Below, one piece after another: positions 41,901 to 49,564 of a DNA stretch of 64,000 bases. Below the pieces are notes generated by a model. The model saw nothing but the letters and a program-made list of their open reading frames with translations, was not told the DNA's origin and made no database searches. Source of the stretch: a virus; the IMG/VR virus record IMGVR_UViG_3300005265_000549, positions 25,202 through 89,201 of that record; one strand, 5' to 3'. A program made the position numbers and the translations under genes. The number at the start of each line of letters is the position of its first letter. The first letter of the stretch is position 1.

Positions 41901-44900
41901 GATTAACTGATAAAGTAGCTAATAAATCTCTTTCAGCTTTAACATTAATATCATTTGTTTGAGAAATTAAACTTATATTTGTTGATAATTCTCTTACTGA
42001 TGACAAATCAATAACTGAATTAGAATATACAATTGAAATTGAAGATACTAAATCTCTTTGAACTTTAGAATCAATATCAGTTAATGAAGAAACAAATGGT
42101 AAATTTGTTTCTAAATCTCTTTGAACTTTAGAATCAATATCAGTTAATGAAGAAACAAATGGTAAATTTGAACTTAATTCACGTTCAGCTTTTATATTAA
42201 TAATATTTAAAGAATCTGGTAATCTATTTGATGAATGAAATTTATTAGATATTATATTATCAGTAGGACAAATATTTGAATAATAAAGCTCGTCGAAAAG
42301 AAGGGAGTTTCCATAAGATTTACGACGTGCCATTTCTAACTTACCATCACCAGCATAAGTGAAATAATTATCTCCCAAAGATGAGCCGTCGAATTCCAAT
42401 ACACCATTAACATACATTTTAGGATTACCGCCATTTTTCCAGGTAATATCTATTGTATATTCAGTATTGGCAGAATAATTAATAAAACCACCCACATAAG
42501 ATCCATTTGCTGCTAAAGCCATACCAATATCCCGCATCACAGCGTGTAATTGTAAGGTTGTCCCCTGACAAATCGTACATAATGTTCCATTCGTATACCC
42601 ATCATGGTCTGTCATTTCCTTTTCAGAATTAACCACAAAATGTACATGACCATCTTTGGTTAGATCAAGATCAGTCTGGTAATTCAACTTCCCAGCAGAC
42701 CGTGAACCATCGACAAAGGAAGTTGAGAAGGATTTTTTTTCGAGTTGAACCCCGTCAACATATATAATAGCGCTTTTAGCACAAGGTATGCTTCCACGAA
42801 GCCTTAAAGCAAACTCAATATTTGTTTCATTTGAGGTTGTAAAAATAGTTTCCAGTCTTTCAAATTTTGAATTGTCTCCACTAGAATAAGCACTCCAATG
42901 AGTTATGTACCCTCCGTCATAATATTCAATAATTTCAAGTTTAACATTCTCGGATGTTTTTACATAAGCAGTAAAAGCATAAGTTGTGTCAACAGTGGCG
43001 GAAATTTTACTGGCTGGGGAAGCAATCGTCGCAAAAAAGTTATCAGCTTCCGAAGCATCAGTCGTAATCTTAACTGAATAATCTCCAAATTTACTTGTTT
43101 CATTTGTCCGAACTATTGAGCAACGATAACTTCCCTCCCAATCATCTAAATTAATTTCTACAGAAGGATTTGATGCCAAATTCTCTGTCGCTTCCTCAAC
43201 CGCTACCGCACCACCAAACTTACCCTCATCAGGACGCATGGTAACAAGATATCCAGGCTCTGGAGTTATTGTTTTATCTACAGAAGTTAAACTATTTTTT
43301 TTATTTAATTCTTCATCATATTCATAAAATTGAAAATCATCAAAATATATTGTATTAGTTCCTGTTCCATAATTAGGAAGAGTCATAAATACAATATATT
43401 CAGTTCCTCTACGAAATTTATTATATACTGGTTGTTGATTATATAAATTAACACCTTCAATAATTCCAGAATAATTAGTCCATTCTATTGGAGCAATCAT
43501 ATTAGAAGCTAAATTATAATTATAAGATGCACCTGATGAAGAATTTCCAATTTCAGTACCTTTAGAAAATGATGCTCCAACAGTATATCCACTATATAAA
43601 GTAATTTTCCAAATATCTTTTGATGAAGTTGTTGTTTTAGTATAAGGATATAATGTTGAACCTTCAGTTACTTGTTGACCCCAAAGATATAATCCAGAAG
43701 AACCATCACCTTGATAAGAATTTGAACCACTTACTCTTATATGATTATGAAGATTTAAAATTGTTGCATCAGATCCAGTTGTTATTGGAACAGAACATCT
43801 ATACCAACCACTACCAACAGATTCAATTGCTACTCCAGAACTACCTGTACAGGTTCCATTCGTTAAATCAAAATAACCATTAACAGATACTCTTGTTGAA
43901 TTATTATCATAATAATAAAAAGCTAAAGTATCTCTTTCTCCTTTTTTAGCATATACTGACATATTATAAGTAGTGCTTGAAGAAATACTAATATCGGTTT
44001 GATAAGTATAATGATAATTGTCATCAGAATTTTCAACTAATTTATCTGCAGTAGTCGTTCCATCTGGTGCAGTTATCGCATTTGCAGAAATTGAAGCATA
44101 ACCACAATGATTTGGAGAAGTATCAAAAGCTTCACTTTGTAAAGCAATATTTGTTATAGTTTCTATTGAATCAGAATCTGAAGAAATTCTTAAAGTTTTA
44201 TCTGGTAATTCATGATCATCTTCAGTAGGATTAAATTGAATAAATGAATTTGAAACAGCAAACCAATTTTCACTTGCTGGTTCAACATAAACAATATTAT
44301 CACTAGAAGTAACATCAGCAGCTAAAGTTGTATCTTTATCAGGATCTCTCCAACATGCAGCATAAGAAATAGTATTTTTATTTTTATCTAAACATTTAAA
44401 ACCTAAATAAATTTTAGCACTATCGCTAATAGATTTTATAGCTACTTCTTCTTTATATTTTTTTTCTATACAAACATTTATTGGAATATCAGAAAAATTA
44501 CTATTTGTAGATGTAACTTTAACACAACCTAATTCTTTAAAACCTTCAGTTCCATCATATACAAAACTAGAAAAATTTGTATTATTTTTATATTCTAAAT
44601 TTCCATTATAAAATAAATTATCTTTATCAAATCTAAATAATTTTTCTTTAATAGAAGAAATATTAATTTCATTAATAAGTTTTCTTATTAAATTAGCTTG
44701 AATATCTTTACCAGTTGGTATATCTAATCTTGAAGGGCCAGCAAATATTTCTTTTATTTTATTATCTGTTGGACAATAAATACTATAATAAAGCTCATCG
44801 AAAAGGACAGAATTAACACATTGACCAACATATCTACCCATTTCTAACTTACCATCACCAGCATAGGTAAAATAATCATCACCTAAAGAACTACCATCAT

Positions 44901-45462
44901 ATTTTAATTCACCATCAACATATAATTTAGGATTACCACCATTTTTCCAAGTGACATCTATTGTGTAATCAATACTTTTTGTAAAAGATTGAATATAATG
45001 ACTTGAACCTTTTACTATTAAATATAAACCACTTTGATACATCCAAATATCTAACTGACGTGTGGTTCCCCGTCCGATAGTACACAAAGCACCACTATAA
45101 TAACTAATATGATCTGTTGGATTTTTATGAGAATTAACCACAAAATGCACATGACCATCTTCAGTCAAATCAAGATCAGTCTGGTAATCCAATGCTCCGG
45201 GAGCAGTAACTTCTACAACTTCAATATTATCGTAATAAACAGTATTATCAACTGAACTAACTGTTGAATATAAATAAACTCTTGCTTGAGTCGTTCCAGC
45301 AGGCATAGTCACGATAATTTCTAATTCTTGCCACGATCCATTACCTTCTCTAGAAATTGTATGACTTGATGGTGTTGTCTGGTCTCTAAGATTTATATAA
45401 GCATAATTTCCAGATTCTGCAAAAAAATTAACTTTAAGTCTATAAGTTTTATTTTCACTCAC
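38917..45462 (-). CDS. Giant tail fibre, central part (2181 aa)
   Basis: The listed start is a GTG at 45462 with no SD; in the same frame it continues the fragment upstream across a single TGA, so this is more likely the middle of one protein. N to C: end of a carbohydrate-binding-like module, a LamG-like domain (QTDLDLTEDGHVHFVVNS ... TYAGDGKLEMGR), more jellyroll modules, a second LamG copy, then about 1090 residues of repeats V-x-R-D/E-L-x-A/S-N-I-P-V-N-T-E-I-T-D-I-D with six YPG/DQF modules. The last ~15 residues (KQIFLLIHKLQTLNHK) are out of frame after the 5-nt insertion. A long receptor-binding fibre is the likely role. Confidence 0.65.
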   Translation of the reverse strand: MSENKTYRLKVNFFAESGNYAYINLRDQTTPSSHTISREGNGSWQELEIIVTMPAGTTQARVYLYSTVSSVDNTVYYDNIEVVEVTAPGALDYQTDLDLTEDGHVHFVVNSHKNPTDHISYYSGALCTIGRGTTRQLDIWMYQSGLYLIVKGSSHYIQSFTKSIDYTIDVTWKNGGNPKLYVDGELKYDGSSLGDDYFTYAGDGKLEMGRYVGQCVNSVLFDELYYSIYCPTDNKIKEIFAGPSRLDIPTGKDIQANLIRKLINEINISSIKEKLFRFDKDNLFYNGNLEYKNNTNFSSFVYDGTEGFKELGCVKVTSTNSNFSDIPINVCIEKKYKEEVAIKSISDSAKIYLGFKCLDKNKNTISYAACWRDPDKDTTLAADVTSSDNIVYVEPASENWFAVSNSFIQFNPTEDDHELPDKTLRISSDSDSIETITNIALQSEAFDTSPNHCGYASISANAITAPDGTTTADKLVENSDDNYHYTYQTDISISSSTTYNMSVYAKKGERDTLAFYYYDNNSTRVSVNGYFDLTNGTCTGSSGVAIESVGSGWYRCSVPITTGSDATILNLHNHIRVSGSNSYQGDGSSGLYLWGQQVTEGSTLYPYTKTTTSSKDIWKITLYSGYTVGASFSKGTEIGNSSSGASYNYNLASNMIAPIEWTNYSGIIEGVNLYNQQPVYNKFRRGTEYIVFMTLPNYGTGTNTIYFDDFQFYEYDEELNKKNSLTSVDKTITPEPGYLVTMRPDEGKFGGAVAVEEATENLASNPSVEINLDDWEGSYRCSIVRTNETSKFGDYSVKITTDASEADNFFATIASPASKISATVDTTYAFTAYVKTSENVKLEIIEYYDGGYITHWSAYSSGDNSKFERLETIFTTSNETNIEFALRLRGSIPCAKSAIIYVDGVQLEKKSFSTSFVDGSRSAGKLNYQTDLDLTKDGHVHFVVNSEKEMTDHDGYTNGTLCTICQGTTLQLHAVMRDIGMALAANGSYVGGFINYSANTEYTIDITWKNGGNPKMYVNGVLEFDGSSLGDNYFTYAGDGKLEMARRKSYGNSLLFDELYYSNICPTDNIISNKFHSSNRLPDSLNIINIKAERELSSNLPFVSSLTDIDSKVQRDLETNLPFVSSLTDIDSKVQRDLVSSISIVYSNSVIDLSSVRELSTNISLISQTNDINVKAERDLLATLSVNLSISDAIFYNERDLRADIYRQLYPSSNFYPGDGVHPGISDQFVLSKIDIIEITVITFEADISASTLTNDAIFHVVRSLDNNISTTYQITNVDSTVERDLISNIQNVINLTNPIVDIDRELSSNISNSTLTNNSIFYIVRSLESNIPVISSITDIDSTVLRELESNIPVNTEITNVDSTVLRELESNIPVNTEITNVDSTVLRELSATISNDIDFTNPIVDIDRELSASIINISEISDIELIIERNFRADIFRQLYPNTTFYPGNGVYPGISDQFVLSKIDIVEITIRELSSNINISFSTNDTIFYGVRELLANQPFTSQITNIESLVHRDLVANIPVNTEITNVDLDIIRELSTSIENVINLTDPIVDIDREFSSNIQNVINLTDPIVDIDREFNTSIPINIDSTDIQGIVERDLKADIFRQVYPENDYYPGEQVFPGIADQFVCSNVTALETTGISLTAQISIDFNVENFYLGLNHEFEANISFTTQTSNIDEILFQRDITSNIPIVFSLANPIVDNDREFSANIQSEFNLNNFISSVERDLSENNLCNFSLSNAIFYNERDFRADIFRQLFPNDSSYPGITFYPGISDQFVLSKIDAIEVTEKTLNANIQLEFSLNNPISNVEHNLSTNISFTTQTSDINAIEVTDRPLSSEVIHTSKTSNVDIEVDRELETDISIEFDVSEIEATETTSLTFTANSLGTFYLGDLDCSVAREFSSSINNNFNLSDTIFAVKREFRSNIFKQLYPGTIIYPSDTFYPGFPDQFVCSDITVFEITGIGLSANISIISDIELITVDNERDLITNIPVNTEITDIDVERIISRDLVANIPVNTEITDIDAIIHKDLIANIPVNTEITDIDVTGAGAIEIVSDISLDFSLSDAIATSFHKIELVTNIPVTTEITNVICYKVIPFVADIFKQVYPENDYYPGNLIYPGIADQYITSKIDMFVDIDHEIISIIRHTVYNSIINFKVEREFTAKQIFLLIHKLQTLNHK
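39000..42200 (-). repeat. Degenerate coding repeats of the giant fibre
   Basis: The strongest unit is 63 bases (21 residues, NIPVNTEITNVDSTVLRELES), nearly exact in tandem at about 41290-41470. A larger module of about 40 residues, A-D-I-F-R-Q-L-Y-P...Y-P-G...Y-P-G-I-S-D-Q-F-V, recurs nine times in the reconstructed gene, near 41.8, 41.1, 40.6, 40.15, 39.6, 39.1, 38.65, 38.1 and 37.9 kb. Units vary, so the array is old with some recent duplication. Confidence 0.75.
42250..43260 (-). repeat. LamG/carbohydrate-module copy 2, less AT-rich than its surroundings
   Basis: This stretch encodes GKFGGAVAVEE, a carbohydrate-binding-like module and a LamG-like domain, all of which recur about 2-3 kb upstream (44763-46230). 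Protein similarity is high (TWKNGGNPKMYVNG against TWKNGGNPKLYVDG; TYAGDGKLEM in both), but this copy is visibly richer in G and C at third positions. It looks like a later arrival by transfer, or the donor of the other copy. Confidence 0.6.
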
Positions 45463-45480
45463 GGTGAAAGTTTGGGTAAG

Positions 45481-46368
45481 TCAACCAGCGCCTGAATTCA
45501 CACCATCTTGAACCATTTTATGCGAATATGTTCCATATTTTGATTTATCGGATACTACTGAATGAGTTGCATATGTAGAATTACAATTCCAACTCCATCC
45601 GGTTTCATCACCATCCTCAAATCCTGGATTTGTTGCTACTTTATTATCACTTCCAATAGTAGTAAATGAATTTGACCATTTACATTTTTCTAATTGCCAT
45701 TCTGAAATTGTTATTGAACCAGTAGCATCAGTAGCATCATTAAAATAAGCAAGTAAAGCAATACTTACTGTGTCATCATATACATTGAAACTATTATATT
45801 CAAATCTTTCTAAATAATCTTCAGAAGCATCTGCTTTTAAAATTGATTTTGTTAAATATCCTGCTGAAGATCCTTCAGAGTTAATAAATCTAATTGCAAA
45901 AGTAATTTTAGTAGCATCAGCAGGCCAACTATTAACTTTATATTTTCCAGAAAATGAAATTAATTCACCTGGTACTAATTCATTAGATAAATATCCAGAA
46001 ACTGATGTTGATAAATAATACCAATCATCAATAGAAGAAAAAGTTGCTGAACCATCACCATTTAAGGTAATATAATTAGAACGCCAACCAGTACCTGCTG
46101 AAAAATCAACTGAAAAATCAGCAACTAATTTATTACAATGTGATTCTTCAACTGCTACCGCTCCACCAAATTTTCCATCATCTCTAAGAGTAGTCACAGA
46201 ACCAGAAAGTGGTTCTGTTAAACCATCAGTTGATTTTAAATCAACATCAAATCTAAATAATTTAGGTTGTACTGTATCTGATTTTATATTTGCTGAAAAC
46301 AAATATGTTGCTACATCAGGATATTGACCATTATCTGGATATAAAGAATTTTTTGGATATAGACTCAT
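45481..46368 (-). CDS. Giant tail fibre, N-terminal part ending at an in-frame TGA
   Basis: 295 residues from an ATG at 46368. It opens with YPKNSLYPDNGQYPD, related to the YPG modules farther on, then DGKFGGAVAVEES and a carbohydrate-binding-like beta module; a second module (NPGFEDGDETGWSWNCNSTY) is cut at VNSGAG by TGA (45483-45481). The frame goes on without shift as LTQTFTVSENKTYRLKV, completing that module. The stop is followed by C (UGA-C), a context known to favour readthrough. It is not clear whether it is a readthrough site, a recent mutation or an error in the sequence. Confidence 0.65.
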   Translation of the reverse strand: MSLYPKNSLYPDNGQYPDVATYLFSANIKSDTVQPKLFRFDVDLKSTDGLTEPLSGSVTTLRDDGKFGGAVAVEESHCNKLVADFSVDFSAGTGWRSNYITLNGDGSATFSSIDDWYYLSTSVSGYLSNELVPGELISFSGKYKVNSWPADATKITFAIRFINSEGSSAGYLTKSILKADASEDYLERFEYNSFNVYDDTVSIALLAYFNDATDATGSITISEWQLEKCKWSNSFTTIGSDNKVATNPGFEDGDETGWSWNCNSTYATHSVVSDKSKYGTYSHKMVQDGVNSGAG

Positions 46369-46404
46369 ATATTGATTTTAATACCTGTATTTAAATTTAT
46401 AAAG

Positions 46405-46412
46405 TATTTATC
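46405..46412 (-). promoter_or_regulatory. Late-promoter-like GATAAATA before the giant fibre
   Basis: GATAAATA on the minus strand, 37 bases before the ATG at 46368, in the 54-base gap after the 46423 gene. Same motif as at 945, 1889, 31981, 53755 and 63377. SD is weak (AGG in ACAGGTATT). Confidence 0.4.
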
Positions 46413-46422
46413 GATATATTAT

Positions 46423-46818
46423 TTAATTTAATCTAAACCATTGAAGATTTTTATTTATAATAAAAATTGTTATATCATATTTATTTGCTACAGACATCAA
46501 TAAATTAATAAAATGATAATCTTTCTCAAAATCTTCTATTATCAATAAAACTGCTGGTTTTTTTCCTGTGTTAATAGCGTAACTTAATGATTGACCAATT
46601 GATTCAGCCCATTTACTTGCAAAATCAACTTCAACAGCATATTGTTCAGTTAAACAATCAACTCTTGTTCTATTTGATAATACATATTCACATTGACCAT
46701 TATTTTGATCACACCACGCCTTTTGATAATATTTTTCAAGATGTAAATGTTTAGCTTCAACATTAATACTAAAAAATAAAATAAATAAAATTGTTATTAA
46801 AATAAAAATTTTTTTCAT
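46423..46818 (-). CDS. Exported protein with nuclease-like (PD-(D/E)XK-type) core
   Basis: 131 residues. The N-terminus is a clear signal peptide (MKKIFILITILFILFFSINVEA, cut probably after VEA). The mature part has RVDCLTEQYAVEVDFASKWAESIGQSLSYA and KKPAVLLIIED: D-x-x-x...E-V-D-F-A-x-K-W-x-E-x-I-G-Q-S is the arrangement of restriction-like folds with a conserved helix, and is widespread in bacterial and phage secreted proteins of unknown function. Cysteines in the short N-terminal region (WCDQNNGQCEY) may form a disulfide. An enzyme acting in the periplasm is suggested. Confidence 0.55.
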   Translation of the reverse strand: MKKIFILITILFILFFSINVEAKHLHLEKYYQKAWCDQNNGQCEYVLSNRTRVDCLTEQYAVEVDFASKWAESIGQSLSYAINTGKKPAVLLIIEDFEKDYHFINLLMSVANKYDITIFIINKNLQWFRLN

Positions 46819-47070
46819 TTATAAATCAGTTTCTTCATCATTATCATTATTAAAAATATCAACTTTTGATTTTGATATTTCTTGAATTAATTTTTTTCCA
46901 TTAACCATACCTTTATCATCCATCATATTAACAATAATTAAAATTATTTCTAATTTTCTTTTATCATCATTTTGAATAGTTTTAAAAATTTCTTGAAAAG
47001 GTGCATTATCTTTTTCATTAGTAAATAAAGGTAATAATTGTAAAATACTTGCTACTGGAATTGTTGACAT
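46819..47070 (-). CDS. Small hypothetical protein
   Basis: 83 residues with a hydrophobic helix (KLEIILIIVNMM, too short to be sure of membrane insertion) and an acidic end (NNDNDEETDL). It directly follows the hydrolase-like gene and abuts the exported protein. I do not recognise it. Confidence 0.4.
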   Translation of the reverse strand: MSTIPVASILQLLPLFTNEKDNAPFQEIFKTIQNDDKRKLEIILIIVNMMDDKGMVNGKKLIQEISKSKVDIFNNDNDEETDL

Positions 47071-47071
47071 A

Positions 47072-47587
47072 TTATATTTCCTCCATTAATTTATTAAATT
47101 CATCCATATTTTTAATAATTCTTAAAGGTTTTAACCAAGAAGAAGAGACACAATAACTTGGATCAATTTTATATGTTTTGACTGTATTATTAAATAATTG
47201 ATAATTTTTATTTAAATTACAATCATCAGTAACTTGATGTGAACAAAACCATTTTTTAGGATCATCTTTCCAAAGAAATCTTGTCATAAAATTAAATCCA
47301 GCTAAAGCACGCCAATCATATTTACAACCTACTTTTTCTTCAGCTCTTCTCCAAACTTGTCTATGATATTCTTGAGGATATTGTAAAGATAATAATAAAA
47401 CTTCTGTACCTTTTTTATGATCATCCCATAGAGTTTTAAAAAATTGAACTCCTCCTTTTAATCTAGATTCAATTGAATGACCCTTTTCATTTATTAAAGC
47501 AACATGAGAAAACTTTCCCCAAGTTTCTAATTTAATCGCTTTTGAAGTCCATTTTTTTCCTTTATAAGCACCAACAAAAATTTTCAT
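47072..47587 (-). CDS. Permuted NlpC/P60 (YiiX-like) hydrolase
   Basis: 171 residues. GKFSHVALI (H28) then ESRLKGGVQF and much later KVGCKYDW and KKWFCSHQV (C115) follow the circularly permuted papain-like order, His first and Cys later, as in YiiX/LRAT-type proteins. Such enzymes cleave peptide or ester bonds and are frequent in phage cell-wall-active cassettes. No signal sequence. It overlaps the small membrane protein by 4 bases, which with the M23 peptidase suggests a lysis group. Confidence 0.65.
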   Translation of the reverse strand: MKIFVGAYKGKKWTSKAIKLETWGKFSHVALINEKGHSIESRLKGGVQFFKTLWDDHKKGTEVLLLSLQYPQEYHRQVWRRAEEKVGCKYDWRALAGFNFMTRFLWKDDPKKWFCSHQVTDDCNLNKNYQLFNNTVKTYKIDPSYCVSSSWLKPLRIIKNMDEFNKLMEEI

Positions 47588-47772
47588 TTTTTAAGTCCTG
47601 TTTTTAAATAAGTTGCAAAAGATGATAACCAAGCAGTTCCTCCATATGGAACCCATTTTAAAATATCATTATTTTTACCAAAATAACCAAGAAGACCAAC
47701 TCCAACAATTAATATCAAAGCTAATGCAAACAATGCTAATTCGTCCCCACTTCCTTCTGAAAAAAATTTCAT
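47584..47772 (-). CDS. Small membrane protein, holin-like candidate
   Basis: 62 residues with one strong membrane span (about 12-31, LALFALALILIVGVGLLGYF) and a weaker amphipathic C-terminal segment (WLSSFATYLKTGLKK). Acidic N-terminus, basic C-terminus, as for single-span holins or pinholins. It lies between two predicted cell-wall hydrolases; that context is the main support for a lysis role. Confidence 0.5.
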   Translation of the reverse strand: MKFFSEGSGDELALFALALILIVGVGLLGYFGKNNDILKWVPYGGTAWLSSFATYLKTGLKK

Positions 47773-47790
47773 TATTAACTCCTCCTTTTT

Positions 47791-48186
47791 TTATAATTTT
47801 CCAACCAATAAACTTAAATCAAATGAATCCATTTCTGTATGTATATGATTAGTCATATTTTTACCATATTTTTTTGTTATATCTTGAGCATAACCTATAA
47901 TATCACCAGCTTTTAAAAATTTACCTATAATATTTTCAAGTGGTGATATATAAAAAATTTTTATTCTCATATATTTATTTCCAATTAAAAGACCTTTATA
48001 ATAAAGATCTCCTACATAAGGATATGCTAATCTAATTATTTTACAATCAATAGGAGTATAAATTTCTTCATAAGGACGTGCTTCCCAATCAACACCTTGA
48101 TGGATATGATTTCCTCTTGGTGCTAAATAATGTCCATCACCCATTGAATCACTTCTAATTTTTGGATTTTTAGTAAATGTAAGCAT
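47791..48186 (-). CDS. M23-type metallopeptidase (LytM-like)
   Basis: 131 residues: a compact M23 domain. GNHIHQGVDWEA gives H29-x3-D33, the first two zinc ligands. GDIIGYAQDITKKYG is the typical strand, and NHIHTEM gives the H-x-H pair (H114, H116). These enzymes cut peptidoglycan cross-bridges. There is no signal peptide, so release would need a holin, or it may be a virion tail-tip part. It is next to the holin-like gene. Confidence 0.75.
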   Translation of the reverse strand: MLTFTKNPKIRSDSMGDGHYLAPRGNHIHQGVDWEARPYEEIYTPIDCKIIRLAYPYVGDLYYKGLLIGNKYMRIKIFYISPLENIIGKFLKAGDIIGYAQDITKKYGKNMTNHIHTEMDSFDLSLLVGKL

Positions 48187-48187
48187 A

Positions 48188-48547
48188 TTAATCTAATCCT
48201 GATATTTTTTTAATAAATTTAGCAAATAATAGAAACCATTTTGGACATTTATTCGAATGAATAAAATCTGATAATTCATCAATTTCTTTTTTAAGAATTT
48301 TAGGACTATGATCACCTTCCCAACAACTCTTATGATCTTTCATTAAAATATTTAAATTTTTTGCATTTTCTTTTAATTTAATTACTTCAGGACATAACAC
48401 ATCTTTTAATGAAGTTTGTATTTTTTTTAATTCTTCATTTTGTAAAAGAATTTCTTTTTTTAATTCTGTTATATGATTATTATTTTCATCCCTGGTTGTT
48501 TTAATTAATTCTTTAATAACTAAAAATAAATCAGAAAATTCACTCAT
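48188..48547 (-). CDS. Hypothetical coiled-coil protein
   Basis: 119 residues, helical and charged (KTTRDENNNHITELKKEILLQNEELKKIQTSL is heptad-like), then a short C-terminal KCPKWFLLFAKFIKKISG amphipathic end. It overlaps the cupin gene by 4 bases. A membrane-associated partner of the lysis group is possible; nothing specific is seen. Confidence 0.45.
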   Translation of the reverse strand: MSEFSDLFLVIKELIKTTRDENNNHITELKKEILLQNEELKKIQTSLKDVLCPEVIKLKENAKNLNILMKDHKSCWEGDHSPKILKKEIDELSDFIHSNKCPKWFLLFAKFIKKISGLD

Positions 48548-48942
48548 GAAACATAGGCCTTATCTGATGGAATTGTTACACTAATATATCGACATTGTTC
48601 ATCATTTCTAATTAAATGTTCAACATTAGCATTAATATAATACATATCACCTTCTTTTAATAGTTTATCTGGTTCGTTCTTAATTGAAAGAGTTAATGAA
48701 CCTTCAAAAACAATTAATAATTCTTTTGTTTTATGTTTATGATTTTTTAAAACTGAATTTTCTGCATGATAACAAGACATTATACCTATTTGTTTACTTT
48801 TAAATAAACCACGACAATAACTATGACCTTCAATAGTTTCTAATTCAGCAAAATTACCACCATTTTCTTTAATAATTTTTGAAAAATCTAATGATTGAGT
48901 TAAAGCATCATATTTTGCTAAAATCTTTTCAAAATCACTCAT
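48544..48942 (-). CDS. Cupin-domain protein
   Basis: 132 residues. Residues 45-130 are a single cupin barrel: KNHKHKTKELLIVFEGSL (G-x5-H-x-H-x3-E-like), GDMYYINANVEHLIRNDEQ (second motif with His). A metal site with two or three histidines is likely. Cupins bind or convert small molecules or sugars; an auxiliary metabolic or fibre-associated role cannot be chosen. It sits between virion and lysis genes. Confidence 0.7.
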   Translation of the reverse strand: MSDFEKILAKYDALTQSLDFSKIIKENGGNFAELETIEGHSYCRGLFKSKQIGIMSCYHAENSVLKNHKHKTKELLIVFEGSLTLSIKNEPDKLLKEGDMYYINANVEHLIRNDEQCRYISVTIPSDKAYVS

Positions 48943-48953
48943 TTTATTCCTTT

Positions 48954-49373
48954 TTAATTTTTATACCACATATTGATTAAATGACTACTTGTAGCTGTCA
49001 AAGCAATTCCTAAAAAATCACCAGTTAAAACATTTGTAACTTTTCCAGGTTCATTTTCTGAAAGATAAATACTATCACCTATAGAAACTGTTACTGCATT
49101 TTCAACTTGAACATCTTTTATATATCCACTACCTATAGCTTTTCCAGGATTAGCAGATTCTATAACAAAACAATTAGAATAAGTTAATGAAGATGAAGCA
49201 TCAGCTGGTTGAACTGTTCCAGAACTATCAATATATCCAAACATTCCAACAGAAGTAGAGTGAGTATCAACTTCTAAGAAAGCATGTATTTTATTAATTT
49301 CATTAATAACTTCATTTTGTTTGTTAAACCAATCTTGAAATGAATCATCTGGAATGATAATTGTTAAAGCCAT
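48954..49373 (-). CDS. Beta-rich virion protein
   Basis: 139 residues. A short helix (DSFQDWFNKQNEVINEINKIHAFLE) leads to a beta domain in which GMFGYIDSSGTVQPADAS, GSGYIKDVQVENAVTVSIGDSIYLSENEPGKVTN and GDFLGIALTATSS resemble capsid/fibre decoration domains. The helix plus beta-barrel layout is common in fibre tips and head fibres. Context with baseplate/fibre genes supports a virion role. Confidence 0.5.
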   Translation of the reverse strand: MALTIIIPDDSFQDWFNKQNEVINEINKIHAFLEVDTHSTSVGMFGYIDSSGTVQPADASSSLTYSNCFVIESANPGKAIGSGYIKDVQVENAVTVSIGDSIYLSENEPGKVTNVLTGDFLGIALTATSSHLINMWYKN

Positions 49374-49376
49374 TAA

Positions 49377-49550
49377 TTATTCCTTTATTAAACTTTTAAC
49401 CAAAGTTTCTAATTTTTTAATTTTTTTATCTAAATACTTATTTTTCTTTTCTAAATCTAAAATCTTTTTAGATTCTTCTTGTTTTTGTAAATCTTCTTTT
49501 GAAGGAAAGAATAATAAAGCACCAGAATTTAAACATCTTTTTTCTATCAT
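49377..49550 (-). CDS. Small coiled-coil protein (57 aa)
   Basis: Reading frame below usual length cut-offs: ATG at 49550 with AAAAGGA 8 bases upstream, stop at 49379-49377. The sequence starts MIEKRCLNSGALLFFPSKED and ends in a lysine/leucine coiled coil (KKILDLEKKNKYLDKKIKKL). It fills the gap between the large DUF4815 protein and the next gene, with tight spacing both sides, so it is likely real. Confidence 0.55.
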   Translation of the reverse strand: MIEKRCLNSGALLFFPSKEDLQKQEESKKILDLEKKNKYLDKKIKKLETLVKSLIKE

Positions 49551-49564
49551 TATTATATATCCTT

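Noticed and set aside
43653-43883. Plus-strand frame rich in Leu, His and Gln
   Set aside because: It is antisense to the conserved jellyroll region of the fibre and has the biased composition of a shadow frame.
45481-45483. Recoding of TGA as tryptophan in the whole phage
   Set aside because: Several genes here end in TGA at sensible places (for example 10821-10823, 53761-53763, 36263-36265) and Trp is coded by TGG throughout.
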